Source of the DNA: Granulicella sp.
GTDB taxonomy: Bacteria > Acidobacteriota > Terriglobia > Terriglobales > Acidobacteriaceae
Reading direction: 5' to 3'
Assembly: GCA_025408425.1 (NCBI GenBank)
Contig: JANXYX010000001.1
Span: 186,001-250,000, forward strand
Length of the DNA stretch: 64,000 nt
This document shows positions 19,673 through 28,949 of the stretch, piece after piece (positions within the stretch are counted from its first letter, which is position 1; each line of letters starts with the position of its first letter). Below the pieces are notes generated by a model. It was not told the DNA's origin and made no database searches. It saw only the letters and a program-made list of their open reading frames with translations. The translations under genes and the position numbers were made by a program.

Positions 19673-22222
19673 ATGCAGTTCATTTCTCGCCGCCTCACGA
19701 TATTCGTACTTACGGCAATATTCTGTTTGCCTGCGCTTGCGCACCTCACAGCGTCCTGCGTCCTGGCCCAGAGCGCCACGGCTACCGGATCCGTCACTGG
19801 CACGGTTCTCGATCCCAGGGGCAGCGCGCTCCCGAATGCTGCTGTCGTCGTCAAAAACGACACGACTGGCGCAACCCATAAGAGCACTGCAGATAGTCAG
19901 GGACATTTCTCGGTGTCCGGTCTGACGGCCGGCAAATACTCCGTTGAAGCCTCGGTACCAGGCTTTGCGTCGACGACCAAGCGGGGTCTTCAGATTGCGG
20001 GAGACCAGTCGCAGGATGTTGCCATCACGCTGAGCGTTGCAGCTACGGCGGATCAAATTACGGTTGAAGCAACGAATGCCGGTTCGATTGCAGCTCAGCT
20101 TGCGCCAATGGATGGTTTACTGGATGCTCGTTCTGCGCGTACTGAGATCAGCACCGCCTTCATCCAGAACTTCACCTCGCCGATCTCCGACTTCAGTGAA
20201 CTGCTGCAGATGGCTCCCGGCACCTTTAGTGTGAATGCCAACGGAGTCGGCCTCGGCGACAGCAAGACTTATTTCCGCGGGTTTAAAGATGGCAACTACG
20301 ACATCACGTTTGACGGCATCCCGTTCAACGACACGAATGACCCTACCCATCACTCCTGGGCCATGTTCCCATCGCAGTGGATCGGCGGCATAGACTTCGA
20401 CCGCAGCCCTGGTTCTGCCGCCACTGTCGGACCCGCTCCCTACGGCGGCTCGATCAATCTGCTCTCCAAAGAAATGCCCACCGATCAGTCGATCCGCGGT
20501 GGCGTCTCGTATGGCTCCTTCAATACGCTTCTCTACGACGCCCACTACGACTCCGGCAACTTTGGCGGCCATGCACACAAATCAAATTTGTTCCTGGATG
20601 TTCACCACTTTACGTCGGATGGTTATGAGACCTTCAACTTTCAAACCCGCAACGCAGGCGGACTCAAGTATCAATACCGCTTCTCCGAAAAGACCGTTTT
20701 TACCGGCTTCGCAGGAGTCGTGTGGTTAGACTCGAATACGCCGAACATCAAGGGTCCCACCCGCGCGCAGGTCGCTCTGAACGGCGACAACTTTTTGCTG
20801 CAGAACTCTGATACCACGGCTGTAAATTACTACATCTACAACACATACCATGTGCCTACCGACTTCGAGTATGTTGGCTTAAAGACCGACCTTGGTCATG
20901 GCTGGCACATTGACGTCAAGCCTTATACCTACAGCTACTACAACGCGCAGTACTATGCCCAGACCCCAAAGGGGACTGGTCTTATCAACGCAACCAACTG
21001 CCTGCCCATCAAAGGCATTCGAACCTGCGCGACCGACAAGCTGAACAGCTATCGCAAGTATGGCGACATAAGCACGATCAGCCAGACATCGAAGTATGGC
21101 GTCTTCCGCACGGGTCTCTGGTACGAGTGGGCGACAACGAATCGCTACCAGACTCCGTCCGATCCAACTACATCCAACCGGCAGGACGACGTTCTGCCCA
21201 ACTTCCACGAGAAGTTCTACACCAACTCCTATCAGCCGTTCGCTGAGTACGAATACCACGCAACCCCTAAACTCAGCTTGACCGGTGGCTTCAAATACGC
21301 CCACTATAACCAGAGCCTGACGCAGTACGCCGACAACGGCAAGACGGTCGGCAGTCTTGGCGGCCTGCCTTTTGTAACCAATTCGGGTGGTTATACCTCC
21401 TATCTTCCCTCAGCTGATGTCAACTACCGGTTGAAGGGCAACTGGTCCGTGTACGGGCAGTTTGCAACTGGCAGCATCATTCCCCCCAGCAGCGTGTTCG
21501 ACTACAACCAGACAACCTCAACGACCAACCCGGCCCCAAAGATTACGATCCTGCCTAAGCCGACGACTGCGCGTACCTTTCAGGGCGGTACGGTGTTGAA
21601 GTTGAAGCGTGTGACATTCAACGCTGATGCCTACTACACGCACTTCCAGAACTCTTACGCGTCAGTACTCGACTCAGCCGGTGAGACCTATTTTGTTCAG
21701 ACGGGCGACTCGGTGAGCAAGGGCTTTGAGGCGGAGACCAACCTGTACCTTACTCACGGTCTTAGCATCTACGCTAATGGCACTGCCGGCTCTGCGAAGT
21801 ATGCCAGCCACTCAGTGAACGGCACGACACTTGCCAATTACAACCAATGGGTGGCGAGCACTCCGGCGAATACGGAAGCGCTGGGCCTTACCTATCAGCA
21901 GAAGTACTTTGATCTGGGTATCTTCAACAAGCGGATTGGGCCGATGTGGAACGACAGCGGGTCCTTCAACCAGGCCGTTCCGATCGATCCCTTTACCGTT
22001 ACCAACATGTACTTCAACTACACGGTCAGAAACGGATCGCACTTCGATCAGACCAAGGTCCGGCTGACCCTCAACAACGTGCTCGACAACCACAACATCA
22101 CTGGAGTCTCGACCGCTTCGTCGTCCCAAACATTTACCCCAGCGGCTGGCGATGCCCTGACCATGTTGCCTGGGCGTAGCGTTACTCTCTCCGTGACGTT
22201 TGGTTACGCGCCAAAGCGGTAG
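19673..22222 (+). CDS. TonB-dependent receptor with carboxypeptidase-regulatory-like domain and classic plug
   Basis: 849 residues. Signal peptide, then a carboxypeptidase-regulatory-like domain (GSVTGTVLDPRGSALPNAAVVVKN), a true plug domain (FSELLQMAPGTFSVNANGVG, then DSKTYFRGFKDGNYDITFDG and APYGGSINLLSKE) and a 22-strand-type barrel. The plug resembles siderophore or vitamin receptors more than the Oar-like receptors at 12 and 41 kb. The barrel ends FGYAPKR rather than in an aromatic residue, which is unusual. Start at the ATG at 19673 with GGGAG upstream. The ligand is unknown. Confidence 0.92.
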   Translation: MQFISRRLTIFVLTAIFCLPALAHLTASCVLAQSATATGSVTGTVLDPRGSALPNAAVVVKNDTTGATHKSTADSQGHFSVSGLTAGKYSVEASVPGFASTTKRGLQIAGDQSQDVAITLSVAATADQITVEATNAGSIAAQLAPMDGLLDARSARTEISTAFIQNFTSPISDFSELLQMAPGTFSVNANGVGLGDSKTYFRGFKDGNYDITFDGIPFNDTNDPTHHSWAMFPSQWIGGIDFDRSPGSAATVGPAPYGGSINLLSKEMPTDQSIRGGVSYGSFNTLLYDAHYDSGNFGGHAHKSNLFLDVHHFTSDGYETFNFQTRNAGGLKYQYRFSEKTVFTGFAGVVWLDSNTPNIKGPTRAQVALNGDNFLLQNSDTTAVNYYIYNTYHVPTDFEYVGLKTDLGHGWHIDVKPYTYSYYNAQYYAQTPKGTGLINATNCLPIKGIRTCATDKLNSYRKYGDISTISQTSKYGVFRTGLWYEWATTNRYQTPSDPTTSNRQDDVLPNFHEKFYTNSYQPFAEYEYHATPKLSLTGGFKYAHYNQSLTQYADNGKTVGSLGGLPFVTNSGGYTSYLPSADVNYRLKGNWSVYGQFATGSIIPPSSVFDYNQTTSTTNPAPKITILPKPTTARTFQGGTVLKLKRVTFNADAYYTHFQNSYASVLDSAGETYFVQTGDSVSKGFEAETNLYLTHGLSIYANGTAGSAKYASHSVNGTTLANYNQWVASTPANTEALGLTYQQKYFDLGIFNKRIGPMWNDSGSFNQAVPIDPFTVTNMYFNYTVRNGSHFDQTKVRLTLNNVLDNHNITGVSTASSSQTFTPAAGDALTMLPGRSVTLSVTFGYAPKR

Positions 22223-22250
22223 AAATAAATCGATGGTGCTGCAAAGAAAC

Positions 22251-22286
22251 CAGCTGGGCCCCGGATTGGATTCGGGGGCCCAGCTG
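22251..22286 (+). terminator. Rho-independent terminator after the TonB receptor
   Basis: Long G+C-rich hairpin: cagctgggcccc pairs with the segment ending at 22286. It is followed by cgtttt and lies 28 bases after the receptor stop. Confidence 0.75.
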
Positions 22287-22562
22287 CGTTTTCATGGGTC
22301 GGGGGTACCCCCCCAGGGGATACCCTATGCTAAGCCGTTTATTTGCTATTACTTAGAAAAATAGTAGCGGCTAACATGCAGTAAACAGAGGATTTACGCG
22401 CAAATATTAGATTCAAAAGGTGATAGCGGAAGATTCAGACGGTAGATCCGGGAGAAGCGGTCTCCGGGGTTGGATATGGGGCATTTGGAGGGGATAGTTT
22501 GTCAAGTTCTACGGAGTGAAGAAACTGCTGATGGAAGGGGAACATCTAACGCGGTTATGAGC
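22287..22562. other. Intergenic region with an A/T-rich imperfect palindrome
   Basis: No gene. It has a G/C palindrome-like stretch (gggggtacccccc, about 22303-22315) followed by an A/T-rich block (22335-22400). That block contains an interrupted inverted repeat: agccg near 22334 with cggct near 22370, and ctatt with aatag inside. This is close to the place where the strand composition of the window flips. No DnaA-box consensus was seen. Confidence 0.4.
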
Positions 22563-23555
22563 ATGAAAAGGGTAAGTCTCGGTTCAGAGGGCGCGATCGT
22601 CTCCCGGATGGGTCTCGGTTGCATGGGTATGAGTGAGTTTTACGGCGAGCGCAATGATATGGAGTCGGCGGCGACGCTGTTGCGAGCGCTGGAGTTGGGG
22701 ATCGACTTTTTCGATACTGCGGATGTCTACGGGATGGGGGACAACGAGGAACTGATCGGCAAGACGCTGGGTTCGCGGCGGGAGGAGGTGTTTCTGGCGA
22801 CGAAGTTCGCGAATGTGAGGAAGAAGGAGGATCCGAGCTACTGGGGGATAAGCGGCAAGCCAGAGTATGTGCGTGCGGCGTGCGATGCCTCGTTGAAGCG
22901 GCTGGGAGTGGACTATATCGATTTGTACTATCAGCACCGGGTTGATCCGGAGACCCCGATTGAAGAGACGGTGGGCGCGATGGCGGAGCTGGTGCAGGCG
23001 GGTAAGGTGAAGTACCTGGGTTTGTCTGAGGCATCACCGGCGACCATTCGGCGGGCGCACAAGGTGCATCCGATTACTGCACTGCAGACGGAGTACTCGC
23101 TATGGGAGCGGCATGTGGAGGATAAGATTCTGCCGACGGTGCGGGAGCTGGGAATCGGGTTTGTGCCGTACAGTCCGCTGGGGCGTGGGTTTTTGACGGG
23201 TACCATTACGAAGAAGAGTGACCTGGGGGACAAGGACTTTCGATCGGAGCGGTATCCTCGGCTTGCGGGCGAGAACTTTGAGAAGAACCAGGTGCTGGTG
23301 GAGCGGGTTTGCGCGATTGCAACGCGCAAGGGCGTGAAGCCGGGACAACTGGCTCTGGCATGGGTGCTGTCGAAGGGTGAAGACCTGGTTCCGATTCCGG
23401 GGACGAAGCACCGGAAGTATCTCGAGGAGAATGCAGCTGCTGCGAATATCCGGCTGACGGCGCATGAGGTGGAGGAGTTAGAAGCCGCTGTGCCGCAAGA
23501 TGAGATTCAGGGCGAGCGTTATGCGGCGCAGAGCTTGAAGGCGATTGATCGGTAG
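22563..23555 (+). CDS. Aldo/keto reductase
   Basis: 330 residues in the chosen frame. This is a NAD(P)H-dependent oxidoreductase barrel: N-terminus [20 protein letters not shown], catalytic D and Y in [10 protein letters not shown] in FLATKFAN, H in YYQHRVDP, and the NADP-binding C-terminal part [17 protein letters not shown]. It resembles the YakC/AKR13-like group. The start at 22563 aligns with the family; an ATG six bases earlier is also possible, and neither has a clear Shine-Dalgarno. It is the first clearly G-ending gene of the window. Substrate unknown. Confidence 0.92.
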   Translation: MKRVSLGSEGAIVSRMGLGCMGMSEFYGERNDMESAATLLRALELGIDFFDTADVYGMGDNEELIGKTLGSRREEVFLATKFANVRKKEDPSYWGISGKPEYVRAACDASLKRLGVDYIDLYYQHRVDPETPIEETVGAMAELVQAGKVKYLGLSEASPATIRRAHKVHPITALQTEYSLWERHVEDKILPTVRELGIGFVPYSPLGRGFLTGTITKKSDLGDKDFRSERYPRLAGENFEKNQVLVERVCAIATRKGVKPGQLALAWVLSKGEDLVPIPGTKHRKYLEENAAAANIRLTAHEVEELEAAVPQDEIQGERYAAQSLKAIDR

Positions 23556-23626
23556 TGGCGGCTTGATATGAGCAGGATGGCGTCGCGGGAGACGTCTATT
23601 GGATCGGAACGGAAGCTTGAAGGTTG

Positions 23627-23959
23627 CTACGGTTTATCGGTGTCTGCGAGTAAATCGCCGAGCCGATCGAACCGCTCCTCCCAGACGGTACGACGATCGT
23701 CGATCCATTGCTGCACGACCGAAAACCCGGAGGGCTCGATACGGCATGTACGGACCCTGCCGGTCTTTTCGGTGTGGACCAGACCACTTTCCTCCAGTAT
23801 CTGCAGGTGTTGAACGACTGCGGCCAGACTGATTGCAAGCGGAATCGCCAGCTGCGAGACCGAGATGGGTCCCTCGCTCAGCTTCTCGACGATGGTGCGT
23901 CGGGTGGGATCGCCGAGGGCGTGGAAGACGCGGTGGATACTGGCTTTTTTGCTAGGCAT
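23627..23959 (-). CDS. ArsR-family winged-helix transcriptional regulator
   Basis: 110 residues. The helix-turn-helix begins FHALGDPTRRTIVEKLSEGPISVSQLA, and the recognition helix and wing follow (AAVVQHLQILEESGLVHTEKTGR). The metal-binding cysteines of classical ArsR/SmtB sensors are absent, so it belongs to the YgaV/SdpR-like subgroup that is typically paired with SRPBCC genes. It sits 29 bases after the SRPBCC gene and is probably translated from the same message. It probably represses that operon through the dyad at 24513-24530. Confidence 0.9.
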   Translation of the reverse strand: MPSKKASIHRVFHALGDPTRRTIVEKLSEGPISVSQLAIPLAISLAAVVQHLQILEESGLVHTEKTGRVRTCRIEPSGFSVVQQWIDDRRTVWEERFDRLGDLLADTDKP

Positions 23960-23988
23960 GGGTCGTGACTTTCCGGCGCACTGGTTGA

Positions 23989-24462
23989 TTAGTGTGCCAA
24001 CTCATTGGCCAGGGCTTCAAGAAGTTTGCGCCATCCTTCTTCCCGTCGTTCCGCACCATCAGCGCCCGGAAAGAATGCCGACTGTTCTGTGAAGATGAGG
24101 TCGGTTCCTTTTTCCGTTGGCAAAAACTCAACGGTAGCGAGAGATGCTGAGATGCGCTGATCCCCGAGAGTCATGGTGTAAGCCAAGACGATGCGGCGGT
24201 TGGGAACGATGTCCTGATAGCTGGTGTTGTTCTCAAGCGCTACCCCCGGAAAAGGGCTGTCCTGCGGGAGGAGGGTACGGATACGGTCGACGCCTCCGAC
24301 TCGAAAATCCATCTTAAATTCTTCGAGTGGGGCGCCTGAACGTTCAGCAAACCATCGGCGTTTCTTGTTTGGGTCGGCGAAGGCGTCGAAGACGCGCTCG
24401 GGCGTGGTGGGATAAGTTCGTTCGATTACAAATGTGCTGTGGACAACCGATTGGTCTGTCAT
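23989..24462 (-). CDS. SRPBCC (AHSA1-like) domain protein
   Basis: 157 residues with the START/Bet v1-like fold: FVIERTYPTTPERVFDAFADPNKKRRWFAE at the N-terminus, RIVLAYTMTL in the middle, and the GWRKLLEALANEL C-terminal helix. Such proteins bind hydrophobic ligands or act as Hsp90-activator homologues, and are commonly co-encoded with an ArsR regulator. The usual order is regulator first; here SRPBCC comes first. AGGA lies upstream of the ATG at 24462. Ligand unknown. Confidence 0.9.
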   Translation of the reverse strand: MTDQSVVHSTFVIERTYPTTPERVFDAFADPNKKRRWFAERSGAPLEEFKMDFRVGGVDRIRTLLPQDSPFPGVALENNTSYQDIVPNRRIVLAYTMTLGDQRISASLATVEFLPTEKGTDLIFTEQSAFFPGADGAERREEGWRKLLEALANELAH

Positions 24463-24505
24463 GATCCATTCCTTTCTCAGAGCCTATTAGTTAAGTGCAT
24501 GCTTG

Positions 24506-24533
24506 AGTATCTACAATTTAATAAAATTGTCAA
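24506..24533 (-). promoter_or_regulatory. Promoter with overlapping operator dyad for the SRPBCC-ArsR operon
   Basis: On the minus strand a consensus TTGACA (24528-24533) is followed after 16 bases by GATACT (24506-24511). Between the boxes, and touching the -35 box, lies a perfect inverted repeat ACAATTT-4-AAATTGT (24513-24530). This placement fits repression by the winged-helix protein encoded downstream. The site is markedly A/T-rich against the G+C-rich background. Confidence 0.6.
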
Positions 24534-24652
24534 GTATTTACTTAAGTGTTTTCTGTGGTGCTATGAATGGGAGCGAAGGCGGTCGAGAGGCCAAATTATT
24601 AAGGATAGGTTGGAGGGTTTTGCAGGGATCACAGCAATGGATCTAAATGTGT

Positions 24653-26299
24653 CTATTTGCAGAGGGTTCCGTTGAGGTAGAACTCGACGGGGGCCTGATT
24701 GGGGCGGGAGTAGTTGGCGTTGAAGCCGATACCTGCCTGCTCGCCATTGGCTGGGATGGTGGCGTTCCAGTCGAGATTGGTGATGGTGACGGTCTGCCCG
24801 TCCTGAGCGTAACCGCCGTTCCAGATCTGGGTGATCTTCTGGCTTCCGGGGAAGGTCCAGGTGAGCTTCCAACCGTTGATGGCTTCGTTGCCGCTGCTAT
24901 GGATGACGATGCCTGCGGTGAAGCCCTGCTGCCAGTCGTTTTGATTCGTGTAGGTGATGTGGCACTGGGCTGAATTGGCATCGGCGGGGGGCACTACCAC
25001 GACGACTGTGGCGTCAGTGGAACGTGCCGTCCGCGCCGGAACGTCGGTTGTAGAGAGGCTATCGGATGTTTCGCGCGTGCTGTTGGTGGTTCCGATGTTC
25101 AAGGGAAACTGGATGCTGGCCAGGGCGTCCTGTCGGGCAGAGCTCTTTGGAGTGGGGTCGTAGTTGGCGTTGAGCAGCCCGTTGTGGTCGCCGCCGTTGA
25201 GGGTCCAGTAGGTCCAGCTGACGCGCTGGCTTTTGTTGAGAAAGTCGATCATGCTCTGGAACCAGAGAGCTTCGATGGCCTCAGCAGGGGTCGGGCTGTC
25301 GGGATTGTTTGGAATTTCGACCCCGAACTCACCGAGCCAGACGGGAGCGATGCCTTCCTGGCTGATGTAGGCCCAATGCTTTGTCCAGACGTCGCTGAGG
25401 ATGGCTGCGTTCATATTTGGGGTGAACCAGGGCTGCCCGGATTCGATGGGGCCGTAGTCGTGGGCGGAGTAGACGAGCTGGTGGGGGACGTTGAGCGCAA
25501 CGGGGGCGGACCGGACTCCCATGAGATTGCCGCCCCACCAGTAATAGTCGTTCTCGTAGGAGTCGACGCCTTCGACGAAGATGAGCAGGCGTGGATTGAT
25601 GTGGAGGATTGCGTTACCGGCGCGCTGGGCGGCAAGATGCCAGTCGATGTTTCCGCCACAGCTCCAACAGGCGCCACCGCTGCTGGCGTTGTGCGGCTCG
25701 TTGCGGATGTCGAATCCGATGACTGCCGGATTGGCTGCATAGCGCTGGGCCAGCATCTGCCAGTCGGCGATCCAGGCGCTCTCGGGGTAGGCCTGGGTAT
25801 ACCAGAGGCCGGTCATCTCCGGGCCGTCGCCGGCTTCGGAACGGTGGTTGTCGAGGATGATCTTCAGGCCCTGGCTGCCAGCGTAGGCGATGATGTGGTC
25901 GAGAATCTGAAGGGAGTTGAGGCCTTTGAGATCGGTGTTGATGGGGCCGGAGTGGTTCGAGAACTTGAGCTCGGTGGGGACGATGGGAGTTTCGACCATC
26001 TGATTGGAGATGGGTAGCCGGATGGCGTTGTAGCCATTCTTGCGGATGGTATCGAGGATGGCCTTGTAGTCCTGTACGTCGAGGCCGCCGGGAATACCCT
26101 TGGTGGTCTCGAAGCCATACCAGTTGATGCCGGCGATCCGAACGGGGCGGTTGCCCGTGTCGAGGATCTGGCTTCCGGAGGTGTGCCAGTAGCCGTCACC
26201 CAGGCCTGGCGTCACGGCCGGTGTGGGATGGAAGGCAAGCATCATCCACAGCACGAGTACGTGGTAGCCAGTCTCCAAAAATGAGGCCAGAGTGTTCAC
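24653..26299 (-). CDS. Secreted glycoside hydrolase family 5 cellulase with C-terminal CBM2
   Basis: 548 residues. N-terminal hydrophobic segment, then a GH5 barrel (about 35-370). It has GINWYGFETTKGIPGGL, the HRSEAGDG loop, the acid/base glutamate in FDIRNEPHN (about 201) and the nucleophile in WLGEFGVE (about 324). A Ser/Thr-rich linker follows (about 400-445), then a family 2 cellulose-binding module with tryptophans in NGWKLTW and QIWNGG and flanking cysteines in QCHITY and GTLCK. Probably an endo-beta-1,4-glucanase. The start is a GTG at 26299, with GGAG very close to it, so the start and signal peptide are less certain. Confidence 0.93.
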   Translation of the reverse strand: MNTLASFLETGYHVLVLWMMLAFHPTPAVTPGLGDGYWHTSGSQILDTGNRPVRIAGINWYGFETTKGIPGGLDVQDYKAILDTIRKNGYNAIRLPISNQMVETPIVPTELKFSNHSGPINTDLKGLNSLQILDHIIAYAGSQGLKIILDNHRSEAGDGPEMTGLWYTQAYPESAWIADWQMLAQRYAANPAVIGFDIRNEPHNASSGGACWSCGGNIDWHLAAQRAGNAILHINPRLLIFVEGVDSYENDYYWWGGNLMGVRSAPVALNVPHQLVYSAHDYGPIESGQPWFTPNMNAAILSDVWTKHWAYISQEGIAPVWLGEFGVEIPNNPDSPTPAEAIEALWFQSMIDFLNKSQRVSWTYWTLNGGDHNGLLNANYDPTPKSSARQDALASIQFPLNIGTTNSTRETSDSLSTTDVPARTARSTDATVVVVVPPADANSAQCHITYTNQNDWQQGFTAGIVIHSSGNEAINGWKLTWTFPGSQKITQIWNGGYAQDGQTVTITNLDWNATIPANGEQAGIGFNANYSRPNQAPVEFYLNGTLCK

Positions 26300-26693
26300 T
26301 CCTAGAGGCTCGCAGTCTGAGCGAGCTTAGGAACAACGATACGGCAGATAACGAGGCAGCAGATCTCGCAGATCTGAGTTACGGGAACCACGCCAGCTAC
26401 TCCGCGGTTGGTGGAAGAAGGACGGCGATGATTGATGGAGTGTGCATTCGTCATGTTCATAACCCCATTGATTGCAATGTGGGTTCCAAACGGGGAGGAT
26501 GCGAGATTTATATGCAAAACATTGCAAAGTGCGGATATATGCGAGTTTAGGGAGATAGAACCTATGTCCGTTGGTGGTAGTTTCCCTTGATATGCCTAGA
26601 TGGGAGGTAAAAGGGAAATGATTTTCCCTTGTTGGGCGAGTGATTTGCCCTTGGCGAGGATGGTTGGGAGGAGGGGAATTACAATCGGCCTAC
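26300..26693. other. Divergent intergenic region between GH5 cellulase and ruvA
   Basis: No supported gene. It contains repeated motifs: TTTCCCTT at 26581-26588, its inverse AAGGGAAA at 26611-26618, and TTTTCCCTT again at 26622-26630. TTGCA pentamers occur near 26472, 26513 and 26523. These could be regulator sites for either gene; nothing more can be said. Confidence 0.4.
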
Positions 26694-27293
26694 ATGATTG
26701 CCCATCTGCGCGGCCGCTTACTTTTGAAGAATCCTAACCAGGCGATTATTGAGTGCGCTGGTGTGGGATATGACGTAACCATATCCGTTGCAACGTTTAC
26801 GAGCCTTCCGGCGGAGGGGGCGGAGAGTGCGCTGCACATTTTTACGAATGTGCGGGAGGACCAGATTGCGCTGTTTGGCTTCTCTGACAAGCAGGAGAAG
26901 CGGCTGTTCGAGCGGTTGATTGCGGTGAGTGGAATTGGGCCAAAGCTAGCTATTACAGTACTTAGCGGGATTGCTGCGGACCGGCTGGTGATGGCGATCC
27001 GGGCGAAGGACCATGGGACGCTGACGAAGATTCCGGGGATTGGGAAGAAGACTGCGGAGCGGGTGGTGCTGGAGCTGAAGGACAAGCTGGATGATCTGGC
27101 GGTTGCTCCGGTGTTTGATTCTGCAGGGGTTAGCTATGGGGTGGCAGGCGAGGATGCGCTTTCGGCACTGGTGAATCTGGGTTATGCGCGGCCTGCGGCG
27201 CAGAAAGCGATTGAGGTGGCACTGGAGAAAGAGCCTGATGCGGCTGGGGATTTTGAGCGGTTATTTCGGGCGGCGATGGGTAGTATTCGCTAG
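26694..27293 (+). CDS. ruvA: Holliday junction branch migration protein RuvA
   Basis: 199 residues, full length. N-terminal OB fold (MIAHLRGRLLLKNPNQAIIECAGVGYDV), tandem helix-hairpin-helix region (FERLIAVSGIGPKLAITVLSG and KIPGIGKKTAERVVLELKDKL) and the flexible linker to domain III (ALVNLGYARPAAQKAIE), which contacts RuvB. The start at 26694 gives the canonical N-terminus. ruvB and ruvC are not adjacent, as is common in this phylum. Confidence 0.97.
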   Translation: MIAHLRGRLLLKNPNQAIIECAGVGYDVTISVATFTSLPAEGAESALHIFTNVREDQIALFGFSDKQEKRLFERLIAVSGIGPKLAITVLSGIAADRLVMAIRAKDHGTLTKIPGIGKKTAERVVLELKDKLDDLAVAPVFDSAGVSYGVAGEDALSALVNLGYARPAAQKAIEVALEKEPDAAGDFERLFRAAMGSIR

Positions 27294-27404
27294 GGTTTTT
27301 GTGGTTTCGACGTGGTTTTCGGGTGGTCAGAATGTGGTGAATTGGTGGTGAAGCGTGGTCACTTTGTGGCATCAAATCTGACCCTACACGTGTTTAATAA
27401 ATCC

Positions 27405-28949
27405 ATGAGTTCACCAGATGCTCCCGTGATCGGGTCGCCAGCGCTTTCGGGCTGCGACCGCGATCTCGTTCGTTTCGGTTTTGAAAACACCTATGCGCGG
27501 TTGCCGGAGCGCTTCTACGCTCGGCTGGACCCGACACCGGTAGCTGCCCCGCGCCTGGTCAAAGTGAATGTGGAGCTGGCCCTAAGCCTGGGGCTGGATC
27601 CGGAGGCGCTGGCTAGCGTGCGAGGCGTGGAGATTCTGGCCGGCAACAGCGTGGCCGAGGGGGCCGAGCCACTGGCGCTTGCGTACGCCGGACACCAGTT
27701 CGGGCATTTCGTGCCTCAGCTTGGCGATGGCCGCGCCAACCTGCTGGGAGAGGTGATGGGTCGTGACGGCGTGCGGTACGATCTTCAGCTCAAGGGCTCC
27801 GGTCCGACTCCCTTCTCCCGCCGCGGTGACGGCAGAGCCGCACTTGGTCCGGTCTTGAGGGAGTACATCGTGAGCGAGGCCATGGCGGCCCTTGGGGTGC
27901 CGACCACCCGGGCCCTGGCCGCGGTGACGACGGGAGAACGAGTGCTGCGGGAGACGGATTTGCCTGGAGCCGTACTAACCCGCGTAGCAGCGAGCCACCT
28001 CCGCGTGGGCACCTTCCAGTATTTCGCTGCACAGGGCGACACGGAAGGGACTCGCAAGCTGGCGGACTATGCGATCGCCCGGCACTACCCTGAAGCCGCA
28101 CAGGCGACGCATCCTTACCGCGCCCTGCTGGATGGCGTGATCTTCCGGCAGGCGCACCTGCTCGCACAGTGGATGCTCCTCGGCTTCATCCACGGCGTGA
28201 TGAACACCGACAACACTTCCATCTCGGGCGAGACGATCGATTATGGCCCCTGCGCCTTTATGGAGGCATACGATCCGGCCATGGTGTTCAGCTCCATCGA
28301 CCGTCAGGGGCGCTACTCCTATAGCAATCAGGCCAACGCGGCACACTGGAATCTGACGCGTCTCGCCGAGGCACTGCTGCCCGTTCTGGTGCAGGAAGCG
28401 GGGAGCGAAGAGGCTGGGCTGGCCTCAGCCTACGAGGCGCTGGCGGCCTTCGGTCCGCAGTTCGAGGCGGCTCGTGACGCCGGCCTGCGCCGCAAGCTTG
28501 GCCTGTTCACAGAACGCGAAGGCGATGCGGGGCTTGCTCAGGACTTGCTGGAGCGGATGGCCGCCAACCACGCGGACTTCACCCTGACCTTTCGCCGGTT
28601 GTGCGATGCCGGAGCCGGGCCGGAAGGCGACCGGGGAGTACGCGCGCTGTTCGCCGACCCTGGCGCTTATGACTCGTGGGCTACTGGATGGCGCCGGCGG
28701 CTGGAAGAAGAGTCCGTCTCGGGGCGGGAGCGCACGGCGATGATGCGGATGGCAAGTCCGGCATTTATCCCGCGCAACCACATGGTGGAGGCGGCGCTCG
28801 ATGCTGCCGTCGAGCGGCAGGACTTCCAGCGGTTCGAGGAGTTGCTGGACGTGGTGTCACGTCCGTACGAAGACAGGCCGGAGCTGGCGCGGTATGCCAC
28901 GCCGGCTCGCCCTGAGGAGTGCGTCAGCCAGACCTTCTGCGGGACATAA
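27405..28949 (+). CDS. selO: SelO-family protein adenylyltransferase (YdiU/UPF0061)
   Basis: 514 residues. A pseudokinase-like enzyme that transfers AMP from ATP to proteins. Motifs: [50 protein letters not shown] and [28 protein letters not shown] (metal-binding N and D). The protein ends CVSQTFCGT: the cysteine third from the end is in the position of the selenocysteine of eukaryotic SelO, so this is a Cys form. The ATG at 27405 matches the family; the upstream extension of the frame does not. Likely role in redox stress. Confidence 0.95.
   Translation: MSSPDAPVIGSPALSGCDRDLVRFGFENTYARLPERFYARLDPTPVAAPRLVKVNVELALSLGLDPEALASVRGVEILAGNSVAEGAEPLALAYAGHQFGHFVPQLGDGRANLLGEVMGRDGVRYDLQLKGSGPTPFSRRGDGRAALGPVLREYIVSEAMAALGVPTTRALAAVTTGERVLRETDLPGAVLTRVAASHLRVGTFQYFAAQGDTEGTRKLADYAIARHYPEAAQATHPYRALLDGVIFRQAHLLAQWMLLGFIHGVMNTDNTSISGETIDYGPCAFMEAYDPAMVFSSIDRQGRYSYSNQANAAHWNLTRLAEALLPVLVQEAGSEEAGLASAYEALAAFGPQFEAARDAGLRRKLGLFTEREGDAGLAQDLLERMAANHADFTLTFRRLCDAGAGPEGDRGVRALFADPGAYDSWATGWRRRLEEESVSGRERTAMMRMASPAFIPRNHMVEAALDAAVERQDFQRFEELLDVVSRPYEDRPELARYATPARPEECVSQTFCGT

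Noticed and set aside
22287-22562. Replication origin with DnaA boxes
   Set aside because: The skew switch and A/T-rich block are suggestive, but no TTATCCACA-type boxes and no dnaA or dnaN are present, so no origin feature is annotated.
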